Positions 53,885 through 63,547 of a DNA stretch of 64,000 bases are shown here, piece after piece. The translations under genes and the position numbers were made by a program. Source of the stretch: Cydia pomonella (lineage: Eukaryota; Arthropoda; Insecta; Lepidoptera; Tortricidae); the NCBI RefSeq assembly GCF_033807575.1, contig NC_084706.1, positions 26,705,204-26,769,203 of the forward strand, in the 5' to 3' direction. Every line of letters begins with the position of its first letter. Within the stretch, counting starts at the first letter, position 1. The notes under the pieces were generated by a model that did no database searches, was not told where the DNA came from, and saw only the letters and a list, made by a program, of their open reading frames with translations.

Positions 53885-54198
53885 TCTCCCGGCCGGTTTC
53901 GACCACGGCGACTGTTTCAGCTCCGTCGAATACGTTGGTGCGCTCGCAAGTGGCTCGCGTAGCCGATTTTATTTGGGAAAACCCGTGCACACGACGGGCA
54001 AGAAGTCACGTATACAAATTCTACCCAATCGTGCAGTCTAACGCCACAACGCGATTGGTTGATGAGATCGCATCACGCGTGTGATTGGTCGCAACTAGTT
54101 GCATTATACTGCACGATTGGCTCGAATAAGTGAGAGACACCGCTGAACTAGCAGCATTCTTAGTGCCCGTAATGCCCGTCCTTAGATATATGTCAATG
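53784..54198. mobile_element. 8-bp-TSD element with CATTGACAT ends, copy 2
   Basis: Perfect duplication TTTAAGAG at 53776-53783 and 54199-54206. Ends CATTGACATTTACATCTAAG / TTAGATATATGTCAATG. Inner pairs CAGCGGTGTCAC / GACACCGCTGAA and CCAATCGTGCAGTCTAACG / GCACGATTGG are as in copy 1. The site occupied by the Harbinger-like element in copy 1 is empty here (54044-54052). It carries its own insertion at 53856-54005. Confidence 0.92.
53856..54005. mobile_element. 150-bp insertion starting with (TA)n
   Basis: The direct repeat TCACGTATA occurs at 53847-53855 and 54006-54014, while copy 1 has a single corresponding site, so this is an insertion. It opens with a (TA)n run of about 30 bases, then unique CCGGCCGGTTTCGACCACGG sequence to GACGGGCAAGAAG. 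A microsatellite at one end plus a 9-bp duplication suggest a 5'-truncated retrotransposon in minus orientation; family unknown. Confidence 0.6.
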
Positions 54199-54354
54199 TT
54201 TAAGAGTGTTTGTTGATTAAGGTTTTTCGTTAAAATGTAGGTATATGAGAAGAAATAAAAACGTGGGAGTAAACTCTGATAATTTAAGATGATACCGCAG
54301 AATATGTGTATAGGTATAACGGTATAACAGTACAAAAAATTTAGAGGTTAATAG

Positions 54355-54395
54355 GTACTAAAAGCGATATCTTCCAGACAAGCTTTAGAACTTTA
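54355..54395 (-). mobile_element. Very short LINE tail scrap
   Basis: AAAAGCGATATCTTCCAGACAAGC is the complement of the GCTTGTCTGGAAGATATCGC form of the LINE tail. No microsatellite end left. Confidence 0.5.
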
Positions 54396-54829
54396 GACCA
54401 ACTACAATTTTATCAAAACGACTGTGTATAGCCAACTTTACGCGCGCACACTGATGCACCACTCTGTTGTGGGAGCAGGAGCATATACGCGCATAGCGCT
54501 GCCCCGCTCACACATATACCAATTTACTTTGAAATATCAACAGGCGGCAATAGATAGCCGTCATCAGTCTAAATTACCTCTATTGATAAAGGACAGGATT
54601 TTATATCAATTTTACCTCTATTTTTTTACCTCTATTGATAAAGGACAGGATTTTATCTACCTATTATATGAAAGGACGCAGTTAGAATGTCATTTATACC
54701 TTTTCCGCATTTATCTGTGAAGTGGGTTAGGAAATACCATTTGACAGCTGTCAACTGTCATATAAGTAAAGGTACAGAGGAGACCCTTTATATCTCTAAG
54801 GATAATGATCATGTTTTTTTTAATTATAT
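54396..54829. other. Unrecognised, with a 30-bp local duplication
   Basis: TTACCTCTATTGATAAAGGA and following CAGGATTTTAT occur at 54574 and again at 54627, 53 bp apart. Nothing else. Confidence 0.5.
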
Positions 54830-55035
54830 TTTATCTCTGACACTAAGAGACTTTTACATCTATAAAGAATTTTAGTATTTGTCGTTTGTATTTTTTTAAA
54901 TAGTTTTTTGTGTAATTCGACATTTAGAGACTGTATACATCTCTAATAAAGTATCTAATATTTAATGATTCCATATTTGTAATTGTATTTTGTTATTTTT
55001 ATGATTGTATTTGCTGAATAAATGTTTGTTTGTCT
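54830..55035 (+). mobile_element. LINE-type 3' end with repeated GAGACTNTACATCTC words
   Basis: AGAGACTTTTACATCTATAA, TTAGAGACTGTATACATCTC, then TTTGCTGAATAAATGTTTGT as polyadenylation-like end. Same organisation as 57320-57625. No coding part is present. Confidence 0.55.
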
Positions 55036-55329
55036 TATTACTATAAATAAATTTATGTGTCTGGTACTGGTTTCCGTTGCTGAAAATTGTTATAAGAATA
55101 AAATGAAGCAAGCAGAAGTTTTGTAAGTAAATCTTCGACTCGTTCGCCCTGTAGGTATTTTTTATTATTTATTATGCAAGTAAATACCAGAATGATTTCA
55201 CCCAAAAACGTAATACGAGGAAAAACCTCCAATATTGCAAAGGAAAGAAAATAATTCATGCCTTTATCCTCGACTCTGCTCACTTTGACAGATTTTACTT
55301 TCATCTCGAGGAAGAAAATCTTTAAATAT

Positions 55330-55760
55330 TTTGTCGATTTTAGGGTTCCGTACCTCATAAGGAATAAACGAACCCTTAGAGGATAACTATGTTGTCCATC
55401 CGTTCGTCCGTCTGACTGTCGTTCAAGAGCCTTTATATCTAACGCGTGACATCGAGTTGAAATTAAAACCATATACTCAGGTCTACTGTTCCTTGAAGCT
55501 GTGAAAAGATCAAACTTCTGAGTTAACGTTAAAAAAGATACGGCCGTTTATGTCGCAAAAATGTATATTTCGACACTCTCAAGGGATTAACTATTTATAG
55601 GGTACTTCCCGTTGATCTAGACCTACGAAATTTGACCAGTAATATCGTGTTAACTACATTGCATATACAGGAAAATTTTGAAAACAATATATTTGTAAAA
55701 AATAAAACAAATTAATTAATTTGTACGGATCCCTCGATGGGTGAGTCCTAGTCGCACTTG
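55330..55760 (-). repeat. A/B-ended repeat without tandem units
   Basis: Left end TTTTAGGGTTCCGTACCTCA, right end GGTGAGTCCTAGTCGCACTTGTCC: the same two end types as the arrays at 44911-50436 but with a different, non-repeated interior (GATACGGCCGTTTATGTCGC, AGGGTACTTCCCGTTGATC). So this end pair is shared by distinct internal sequences. Confidence 0.7.
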
Positions 55761-55929
55761 TCCAATTTTTGGTTAGATTTCGATATAATTTGGTTAGTTT
55801 GAAGAAATACTAATTGTATCGAAAAAAAAACGAAATCATAACTTGTTCCAAAAAATGCTCGAGTTTCACGACACTCGGAACACTCGGTTAAAACGAACTG
55901 AAATTAACTCCTAGCAAATAGGACAAAAA

Positions 55930-56045
55930 ATGTCTGGAAGAGATCGTTCTTGATCGATAAGACCGCCTATTGCCTCTACATTTAATAAATTGTTTCTTTT
56001 CTTTTGTATGTTTTTACTGAGGTGTGCAAATAAAGAGTATTTAGT
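55930..56045 (+). mobile_element. LINE 3' tail, plus strand
   Basis: TGTCTGGAAGAGATCGTTCT, TGATCGATAAGACCGCC, CTGAGGTGTGCAAATAAAGA, GTATTTAGTC. Bases GATCGTTCTTGATCGATAA keep the hairpin potential through compensating changes. No long microsatellite. Confidence 0.8.
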
Positions 56046-56355
56046 CTATTCAACATACATAGGCTGAACAAAAAGCCTGTACACACCGAATTTATATCCA
56101 GTGCTACCTCAATCGTTTTTCGAAACCCATTTCCCAATTTCGCACGAATAGTATTTCATATCCGTTAGCCATCGGACAATGGACCTTTTTGTGCGAGATA
56201 TTTATATTAATATGTCATTATGGTTGAAAAGGTTCGAACTCGATATACAATATCCACACAGTGAAGGCACATAAGTACTTATTTAAATCACAGCCCTAAT
56301 TTTTTTTTTAATTTATTTAGAAAACAAACAGCCTTTTACAAATATATCTAAAGTA

Positions 56356-56729
56356 CAGTAGTACACACTTGATAAGGCGCGTCGATGTACCTGCGCAGAA
56401 GATGAGTTTTAAAAGCGCGCGAAATGGTGTTGGCCAATCATCACGCTCCACGCAGCGCGCGTCTTTTTCCGGGTTTGCTATTGGTCACTAGCCGTCGCCA
56501 TGTTGGCGCGCACCGCATCGCATGTTAATCAGCCGCCATATTCCTGATCGAGTGCGCGCGTGAGCAAGCGAGTGAGACGGAACTAACACCTGTAGTGTAT
56601 TATAGACCTTGCGCTGTGATCTTACGGTTGATTGTAAGTTTTAAGTTTTCTTTCGTTAATTTTCGGAGCCGTATTTTCTTTCTGCGCGAACGAAGATTCA
56701 CGACGCGCCTTATCAAGTGTGTACTACTG
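56356..56729. mobile_element. TA-flanked element with promoter-like centre, copy 1
   Basis: Ends CAGTAGTACACACTTGATAA / TTATCAAGTGTGTACTACTG, continuing into GGCGCGTCG / CGACGCGCC; TA on both sides (56354-56355, 56730-56731). The interior is not palindromic. It has two inverted CCAAT boxes (ATTGG), TCGCCATGTTGGCGC and GCCGCCATATTCC (PHO/YY1-like cores), CpG-rich DNA and TTAGTTCCGTCTCAC-type sequence. It reads like the promoter/5' UTR of a longer DNA transposon. Copy 2, inverted, is at 59421-60261. Confidence 0.85.
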
Positions 56730-56731
56730 TA

Positions 56732-57319
56732 AATGAACTAAAAATAGGCCTAAAGTTTCCTACATTACTAAGAAAACTATTACATAGAAATGTAAATTAC
56801 GCAATTATAAATTACCGGTTTAGTTGTGTACTACATGCAAGTAAGGTAAGAAAACATACAAAACTATGAAAAATATGACTGGAACCAAATTGATCAATTT
56901 CTAGAAAACAAAATTTGCCAAACTTTGTTCCTGAACACGGACAAACTATGAAGAAATATCTATATATATCTTTTTATTAAGGTTCGTGGTCTTCCCTGTC
57001 TCTTACTCTTACTGACAGATCAGTATCGTATCGCTGTGACATATTATGTATATTTTCTTTAGTTCATTCAAAAACCAAACAGTAAACACATTAAATATGC
57101 AAGATATACTGCAAAAAAAGAACAAGGCATTAAAAAAACCTGGAGGTTCATAGTTATAAATAATGTTAACAGAAATTAGTACTTATAGGTACGAGTATAT
57201 CTAATGTATCTATAATATACTTGACTTGGTACATATTAGTTATGTACAGAATGTAGCATTAGTTTATGAGACTGCTAGTTTAACAGTCCAGACGCGGTTT
57301 ATTTATTTAGTATAAATTT
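56732..57319. other. AT-rich stretch, nothing recognised
   Basis: No frame or repeat partner seen. Confidence 0.4.
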
Positions 57320-57625
57320 TATTTTGACACTTGGAGAGACTTTACACCTCCAAATTTTATTAGTATTAGTACTCTGACATTGGGGACCTTTTACATCTCC
57401 AGATTTAATGTGTTTTTAACCATAGAGACTATACATCTCTATTGTATTGTATTAATTATTTATTTTAAGATTATTATAATATAATGTTTACCCAGGTATT
57501 GGCTGTTGTATTTATAAATGTTGTTATGTATTTTTCATGTCACTATATGATGTTACTATAAATGTTGTATTGACTTGTAAAAGAGCCCTTGAGGCCTACT
57601 TGCAGAATAAATTTTTGAATTTTGA
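57320..57625 (+). mobile_element. LINE-type 3' end, second copy of the GAGACTTTACATCTC family
   Basis: GGAGAGACTTTACACCTCC, GGGGACCTTTTACATCTCC and AGAGACTATACATCTCT occur as successive small palindromes, then GAGGCCTACTTGCAGAATAA and (ATTTTTGA)n. The three stem-like words are spaced about 60 bp apart. Non-coding 3' remnant. Confidence 0.6.
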
Positions 57626-57737
57626 ATTATCAGATATAAAATGAATCATAAACATTGTTCGAACATGGCCGTAGGTGCGACTAAAGAGCAACTGTACAAT
57701 TTAAGCGCCTCAATTTTGGAGCGCCTATCACTTATCT

Positions 57738-57874
57738 TGCGTGCGTGCGTACGTGCGTGCGTGCATGCGTGCGTGCGTGCATGCGTGCGTGCGTGCGTGC
57801 GTGCATGCGTGCGTGCGTGTGCGTGCGTGCGTGCGTGTGCGTGTGCGCGCGCGTGTGTGTGTGTGTGTGTGTGT
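57738..57874. repeat. (TGCG)n / (TG)n microsatellite
   Basis: About 137 bp of almost perfect alternating purine-pyrimidine: TGCG and TGCA units grading into TGTG. The frames in it (repeating CVRA) are artefacts. Confidence 0.95.
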
Positions 57875-58168
57875 TTTGTTTGTTGGTATGATAAATGTTT
57901 GTAATTCTATCACATCATTGCCATTACTTAAACTACTTATTTTAACTCTTACACGTCGGCTCACAGAGGCGTAGAAGATAATTGCGAGCTTTGTTGGGAT
58001 TCCATTGTGTGCGTGTAACACGGGCTCTGGCTCTACACGCCTATAAATATATCGTGTGAACAAGGTTTAATACTATCTATACATTCTTTCACCAGATGTT
58101 TCTAGTACTTTCCCTATTGCTACACGCGCAATAAAATTATGTTTTATACAGACTGTTTAAATAGTCAT

Positions 58169-58394
58169 CTGCAATAATATACGGGATGAATATATAGGTC
58201 ATATTTAGCAACTTTTGCTATGGGAACAACCCCTGAATCGCGAAAATATTCTGTTATATATACATTTTGGCGGTCTGACCTTGACATTGTGTGTGGGAGA
58301 GTAATTTTTTTTTTTGCGATTGTGGGATTGTTCCCATAGTAAAACTTGCTCAGTATGACCTATATACTCGTATTCACCCCATAAATTATTGCAG
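58169..58394. repeat. Foldback element, CTGCAATAAT ends
   Basis: CTGCAATAATATACGGGATG / CACCCCATAAATTATTGCAG, then ATATAGGTCATA / TATGACCTATAT and GCTATGGGAACAA / TTGTTCCCATAG pair. The loop (58240-58310) includes a T run. No target duplication found. Confidence 0.8.
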
Positions 58395-58414
58395 GCGACT
58401 TAATAAACAACCTG

Positions 58415-58590
58415 TGGTTCATCATCCTCCTAGCGTTTGTCCCGTTCTGTGACGGGATCCGCTATCCTACTTTTCTCCTTCTACTTCGCTCTATCCTGGA
58501 TGTCGTTTACCGCTAACCCACAGGCGTTAAAACCTTTGGCGATGACATTGCGCCACCGCTGCCTTGGTTTGCCCCTCCTGTTTGGACCTG
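58415..58590 (-). pseudogene. C-terminal fragment of an RTE-like LINE
   Basis: Minus strand: RRGKPRQRWRNVIAKGFNAC, GLAVNDIQDRAK then an in-frame TAG where W is expected, followed by R-K-like codons and an AGGATGATGA end. The G.P..RW....... DRAKW pattern is the end of RTE-like LINE proteins. The stop at DRAK* kills it. Confidence 0.65.
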
Positions 58591-59418
58591 GCAAGCAGGG
58601 CCGGAAAACCCGTAACCCCTTCATATGATAAGCTAATCGTTTGGGTAACCCGTTCATCCGATTACCCGAAAATAATGATAACCCGTATTATTCATATTAA
58701 CCTAATCGTAATAAGTGGTTATCGCTTACAGGAGCTGATTCGGTTTGCGTTTTGCGTGTAAAAACCGGTGACTATCGGTAAGGGTAAGCCTTGCCCCTCT
58801 CCCACGCCTTTCCCCCACCACCGCGGCACCACGGCAGAGATGGGCATTTCGTAATTGATTCCAAATCTATATTGTGACTACTGACGTAATAGCACATTAC
58901 TATAGAGGCCGGGAAACGTAGGGTTACAGGCCAAGTAGATATAGACGGATAGAGATACGCGGCCTGCAACCCCGTTTCTCGCCGAGATTTGTATAGTGAT
59001 TTTCTCAAACTTTCAATTAAAACGAAAAATGTAGTCAATTTGTTTTGTGGCGAACTACTCGCGTGCGCGTGCGTGCCTTACGCGCGTAACCCTGCGCGAT
59101 GCCACCGCCGTTGCTTAGCAACAATTATGCACAACAAATGACCGCACCAAGCTGACTGAAAAAAATATATATTGATGGTTGAATGCCAAGACGTTGTGTC
59201 ACAATTTGACGTTAAAAAACAAAATAAGGTCGCTTTACAGTCCTAGGTGTGTAAGGCAGTATGAAATTCCTTTACATATCATCTTCACTCATCACACCTG
59301 ATATGTAGTATTTCCGGACCTAATTTGACGTAAGTCATGTCATCATTTCATAGCAAGTTTGAGAAAAAGTACATTTCGTTAATGTTGACTTAAGTATATG
59401 TAGTTGGTATTATGTTTT
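58591..59418. other. Mixed stretch, several patches of unclear origin
   Basis: 58600-58740 repeats AACCCG(T/A)-type words (GTAACCCG, TTACCCG, ATAACCCG). 58790-58990 is GC-rich (CTTTCCCCCACCACCGCGG). No frames or paired ends support a call. Confidence 0.35.
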
Positions 59419-59420
59419 AT

Positions 59421-60261
59421 AGTACACACTTGATAAGGCGCGTCGTGAATCTTCGTTCGCGCAGAAAGAAAATACGGCTCCGAAAATTAACGAAAGAAAA
59501 CTTAAAACTTACAATCAACCGTAAGATCACAGCGCAAGGTCTAGTAGTAGTAGTACACTACAGGTGTTAGTTCCGTCTCACTCGCTTGCTCACGCGCGCA
59601 CTCGATCAGGAAGAGTGTTGTCACATACAATTTTGGCGAAATGGTAGAACAGGGTGCAAAAATAGGTAGAAATGGGTGGATTTTAAAATGAAAAATAGGT
59701 AGATCTACCACTCAATAGAAGTACATTTTTATGATAAAAAAATTGGATCAAATGTTTTGAATTATTTATAAGTTTTTAATATTGTGACGTTAGTACACGT
59801 GTTTATTAAAGAAATTGAAACAAAAGTTAGGATTTCCATTGTTTGTAGGTAATAAACCTGCTAGTATAATCTGTTTCTTTGGCAAGCTTTCATTAAATCG
59901 AATCGAAATTCGGTAGAAATTAAGTAATGTTCCGTCACATGTATTGGGAATTGCTTACAATTGTACCATTTTGATAAATAGGTAGATTTCAGGCTGAGGG
60001 AGGTAGATAGGTAGACCGCAGGCAAAATAGGTAGATCTACCGAAAATTTGGTAGATGTGACAACACTGATCAGGAATATGGCGGCTGACTAACATGCGAT
60101 GCGGTGCGCGCCAACATGGCGACGGCTAGTGACCAATAGCAAACCCGGAAAAAGACGCGCGCTGCGTGGAGCGTGATGATTGGCCAACACCATTTCGCGC
60201 GCTTTTAAAACTCATCTTCTGCGCAGGTACATCGACGCGCCTTATCAAGTGTGTACTACTG
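59421..60261. mobile_element. TA-flanked promoter-like element, copy 2 (inverted), interrupted
   Basis: The reverse complement of 56356-56729 with small differences: AGTAGTAGTAG expansion at 59542, and loss of the first few bases at the left end. The PHO/YY1-like GAATATGGCGGC and CGCCAACATGGCGACG and both CCAAT boxes are conserved. A hAT-like element sits in the middle (59612-60067). Confidence 0.88.
59612..60067. mobile_element. hAT-like element with AGTGTTGTCACAT ends
   Basis: Perfect 8-bp duplication GATCAGGA at 59604-59611 and 60068-60075; the uninterrupted site is in the sister copy (56547-56554). Ends (AG)AGTGTTGTCACAT / ATGTGACAACACT; the left end has two extra bases. Subterminal ATAGGTAGA repeats occur at both ends, several extended to GGTAGATCTACC. 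No transposase. Confidence 0.9.
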
Positions 60262-60263
60262 TA

Positions 60264-60689
60264 ATCTCTAGTAATTCGCTACTAATATTTCGAATGCGAA
60301 AGTTACGCTGCCTTTCTGTTGCCCCATCATTCTTTAATCGCTGGACTGACTTTCGTATCTCGTCTCACCCTCGCGCTGAGCATATTTGACCAGATGAGAA
60401 TGCCTTCTAATATTATACACGAAGAGATAGCTCCGAAAACTATACCATTTTTAGAGCAATGATGTGAATATATTCGCACTTGGCTGTTTCATATTTCGTA
60501 TTTTACTATAACACTAAATAACAATGCTCTTCAGTATTATTAATTTAAACCATATAACTCTCATTTCATTTTAATTTGTTACGATGGACAAACAATGGGG
60601 TGTTTTAGGAAACTTCATTATCTATTTTACATTTTAAAAAGAGACATCGAGCGAGGAATTCAGCAGCTAATTCAAAGTATGTACAATTA
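60264..60689. other. Stretch with nothing recognised
   Basis: 60280-60390 (TTTCGAATGCGAAAGTTACG, TCTTTAATCGCTGGACTGAC) could be a worn LINE C-terminus but no frame supports it. Confidence 0.35.
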
Positions 60690-60842
60690 TGGGTATTTAT
60701 TGTCCCGAGTCATGGGTGTTTTCTATGTATATCAGTATGTATTTAGCTATATACGTATGTATATCGTCGCATAGCACCCATAGTACATGCTTCGCTTTGT
60801 TTGAGTCTAGTTCAGTCTGCGTAAGATTGTCCCCAAATATGT
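60690..60842 (+). mobile_element. SINE/LINE tail, GTATTTATTGTCCCGAGTCA type
   Basis: GAGTCATGGGTGTTTTCTATG is shared with the SINE family 1 body, but it continues GTATATCGTCGCATAGCACC, CATGCTTCGCTTTGTTTGAG and ends CCCCAAATATG. Thus a sister family, head missing. Confidence 0.6.
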
Positions 60843-61117
60843 TTTTATTTTTATAACACTGAATTACAAGGTTTCCTTTTAACTTAGTGGCAAACTCTAT
60901 CACCACAATTAATGACGTATATTTGACAAGACAAGATACAAAGGAAGAGTACTGTCAACTCTGTCAACTCTAAATTAGTTAAAATCTTAAATGAAGAGGC
61001 TTTTATCTTATATTTTTATCTTGTTTTTATCTTTTTTTTTTTAAGTTTAAATCTCGGACATCACCTCTACTTTAAACAAAAAAGAAGGTCTTTTTCTAGA
61101 AAAGAACTTCTGGTAAG

Positions 61118-61186
61118 CTTTGGTAGCTCAGTTGTTTAAAACCGATCGGAGTCGTAAGTTCAAGTCTTGCCCGAAGCGGTGAATTA
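61118..61186 (+). mobile_element. tRNA-like SINE head or tRNA pseudogene
   Basis: GGTAGCTCAGTTG (A box) and AGTTCAAGTCTTG (B box) with a 5-bp T-arm (GTAAG/CTTGC), then a T run (61190-61199). No acceptor stem pairs around it and the anticodon arm is not convincing, so a functional tRNA is unlikely. Confidence 0.5.
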
Positions 61187-61204
61187 GACTTTTTTTTTAA
61201 GTGT

Positions 61205-61350
61205 AAAATTTAGGAGTGGGTGCAGCAAGGTGGGCGTAGGGCTGGTTAGGCGGAGATGGCGGGATGACCTGGACGCATCACTCAACGGCTGGCCAAAGAT
61301 TGCTCAAAACCGACACGGATGGAGATTATATTAGGTTGGGGTTTACCCAG
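61205..61350 (+). pseudogene. C-terminal fragment of an RTE-like LINE
   Basis: Plus strand: LVRRRWRDDLDASLNGWPKI then AQNRHGWRLY and stop. RW.DDL......W...AQNR..W is the RTE-like terminal block. About 30 codons remain, followed by GGTTTACCCAGCAGTGG. Confidence 0.75.
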
Positions 61351-61439
61351 CAGTGGAACAACATATAGGCTCGTAACATAATATATAATATAATATAAAA
61401 TTTAGGATAGTTTTGTTGCTCTGTAAGTTATATACTGAC

Positions 61440-61640
61440 ACCCACCTATCCAAGGTGGCCCTGACCTGGAAAACATCCAGAAAACGAGACATGGAATACG
61501 GTACTTGGCGCCGTTCCGTGGAGCAGAAGTTGGCTGTATTGGGGATGAGGTGAGAGGAGGTTATCCAAGCTGCCTAGGACCGGAGACAGTAGGAGAAAAT
61601 GGTTCTAGCCCTACAGTCCTGCACCCCAGCAGGGGGTAAT
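61440..61640 (+). pseudogene. C-terminal fragment of another LINE
   Basis: KVALTWKTSRKRDMEYGTWR then RSVEQKL in one frame, and after a frame change DRRQ..KMVLALQSC. The ALTW.P.GKR......TWRR..E / DR..W..MV.ALC pattern is a LINE terminal block distinct from the RTE-like copies. Several stops. Confidence 0.65.
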
Positions 61641-61949
61641 AGGATAAAATAAAATTGAAGAAGATAAGTTATTTACTTGTCTTTTTCCGACGCTAGCTCT
61701 TATTCCGTAATGTAGACAAGAAATTTTAATATCTGCCCTAAAATGTATTAATCTCGCAGAATTTATCTAGAAAATGGCGAAGGATAAGCAATCAATTTGG
61801 TATTACTTGGCGTAACCTTATATTTCATGAAATCAATGTAGATATTTTTATCTTATTCATAATACAAACATAATAAGAAAGATTTACTTTTTCGAGCGCC
61901 ATAGAGTGGAAATGCCTTAAACAAAGAGAATTGATTGTAATAGAGAGGT
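61641..61949. other. AT-rich stretch, nothing recognised
   Basis: Short gap between LINE fragments; no structure seen. Confidence 0.45.
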
Positions 61950-62310
61950 TTTTTTTTTAATACCACGACGGTGGCAAACAAGCTTACGGCCCGCCTGATG
62001 GTAAGCAGTCACTGTAGCCTATGGACGCCTGCAACACCAGAGGCATTACATGCGCGTTGCCGACCCTTTACACTGTACCTGTACACTCCTTTTTTGAAGA
62101 ACCCCATACTGTAGCCCCTCGGGAAAACCTCGGCAGGAAGCTCATTCCACAGCCGAAGCGTTCGCGGGAGGAAATTCCTCTTAAACCGCACAGTACGCGA
62201 CCATTTAGGTTCTAGGGTGTGAGGATGAACACCCTGCCGACGGCGAGCGGTGCGGTGATAGAAAGGTAAAGTATAAGTAAAAAACGTGCCGCTTAGTTTG
62301 ACATCCAAAA
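61950..62310 (-). pseudogene. 3' end of a jockey-like LINE: RT C-terminus plus shared tail
   Basis: A 99-codon minus frame (62009-62308) encodes FYHRTARRRQGVHPHTLEPK, FKRNFLPRTLRLWNELPAEV, FPRGYSMGFFKKGVYRYSVK then GRQ..CNASGVAGVHRLQ. This is the C-terminus of a jockey-like reverse-transcriptase protein, and its last codons (GVAGVH) are translated from the GTTGCAGG-containing tail shared with the SINE-like elements. The tail continues GCCTGATGGTAAGC complement, GTGGTATTAAAAAA. 5'-truncated. No stop within 99 codons, so it is a fairly young copy. Confidence 0.85.
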
Positions 62311-62311
62311 C

Positions 62312-62412
62312 AGATGGCGCTGCGCCATATGATTTGCGGTCACTGAATTGTCAAACATCAACTTTTGACTGTTACAGTTACCGTAAAATGTATGGCTGTA
62401 CAGCGCCATCTC
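62312..62412. repeat. Short palindrome, AGATGGCGCTG ends
   Basis: AGATGGCGCTGCGCCAT and CTGTACAGCGCCATCT bracket 100 bp; the interior shares GTCAAA/TTTGAC words. Possible tiny MITE. Confidence 0.5.
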
Positions 62413-62816
62413 GTTTACCTGTCAAATTCAAAGCGCGTTGTTGTTCTACATTTTAAAAATCCGGCTAGTATCCTAAGCTACAGGGTGTATTGAATCATCA
62501 GTACTTAAACCCATAACCCTAATTTCTGGTTAATTCACAGTCGAGTAAAATGTTAATAGTGGGGTAGATCATGTACAAATGTATAGATAAAAGTGGAATT
62601 CATATTTTTCCGAGTTTCCTATTAAGAGAATACCCCTGAAAATGTATAAGCGCTAAACCTAGATTCAGCAAGTATTTTCTATAACGAGATGTATTTTTTC
62701 CGCAAAGATATCGAGAACTTTTTCGTGTAGAATTTAATAAGCTTTAATGTTGTCTTACACCATATTTTCCTATATTACGTAGATTTAGAGTAAATCGCGA
62801 AATTCCCCAGGATGTT
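62413..62816. other. AT-rich stretch, nothing recognised
   Basis: No frame or repeat seen. Confidence 0.45.
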
Positions 62817-63003
62817 TTTATTTTATATACTACGTTGGTGGCAAACAAGCATACGGCCCGCCTGATGGTAAGCAGCCTCCGTTGCCTATGTACGCTGGCA
62901 ACTCCAGAGGAGTTACATGCGCGTTGCCGACCCTAACACCCCTAGCTTCCTCCCCTCGTTGAGCTCTGGCAACCATACTCACCGGCAGGCACACAACACT
63001 ATT
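62817..63003 (-). mobile_element. LINE/SINE tail, minus strand
   Basis: TATACTACGTTGGTGGCAAAC, CCTGATGGTAAGCAGCCTCC, GAGGAGTTACATGCGCG, then CTCCCCTCGTTGAGCTCTGGCAACC ... CACCGGCAGGCACACAACACT, i.e. tail plus the end of the upstream module. An AGTAGTAGTAGTAG run follows at 63006. Confidence 0.82.
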
Positions 63004-63469
63004 GAGTAGTAGTAGTAGTTCTCCAGGATGGTACACATTTTCCAAGATGGCTGCGATTCCTCGAGGTACCCAAATAAATGGTGTGGACATGAAAAAGGAG
63101 CCTTTAATTTACATACATACTCAATTTCAGGACTTTTCCAGATATTTCGGTGTTTGTTCTATTCCGATTGTGCTATACGTACATACAAATATCACATTTC
63201 AGCTTATCCGAAATTATAAACACGAGCTTACAAATTAAAATGAAATTAACTTAATTTACGAAGACGGCAGATCCACGTGCTGATATAAATATTTAAATTA
63301 CCTACGTGCTTCACCTAATTCTTAGATAATTGCCTAAATGCTGGAAAATGGTTATTATGACATTATTATGTATTCATGTTTGTGTTTACTGATTTCCATG
63401 AGTTGTACGAGTATGTACATATAAATTGTTTTTTTTTTCTACTAGCATATTATGGTGTCTCGCTGCAGG
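63004..63469. other. Stretch with nothing recognised
   Basis: A 78-codon plus frame from 63002 is unsupported by composition or known domains. Confidence 0.4.
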
Positions 63470-63545
63470 GCCTTTTTTTATACTACGTCTGTGGAAACCA
63501 GCATACGGCCCGCCTGATGGTAAGCAGTTACCGTAGCCCATGGCC
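63470..63545 (-). mobile_element. LINE/SINE tail fragment, minus strand
   Basis: TTTTTTTATACTACGTCTGTGG, CATACGGCCCGCCTGATGG, TACCGTAGCCCATGG, then it stops where the plus-strand element begins, giving a head-to-head junction. Confidence 0.8.
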
Positions 63546-63547
63546 TC

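Noticed and set aside
57641..58063. Cys/Arg/Ala-rich and Thr/His-rich frames on both strands
   Set aside because: They are translations of the TGCG/TG microsatellite; the repeated CVRA and HTHT pattern is an artefact.
58585..58760. hAT-like end CAGGGCCGGAAAACCCG
   Set aside because: No complementary right end or 8-bp duplication could be found nearby.
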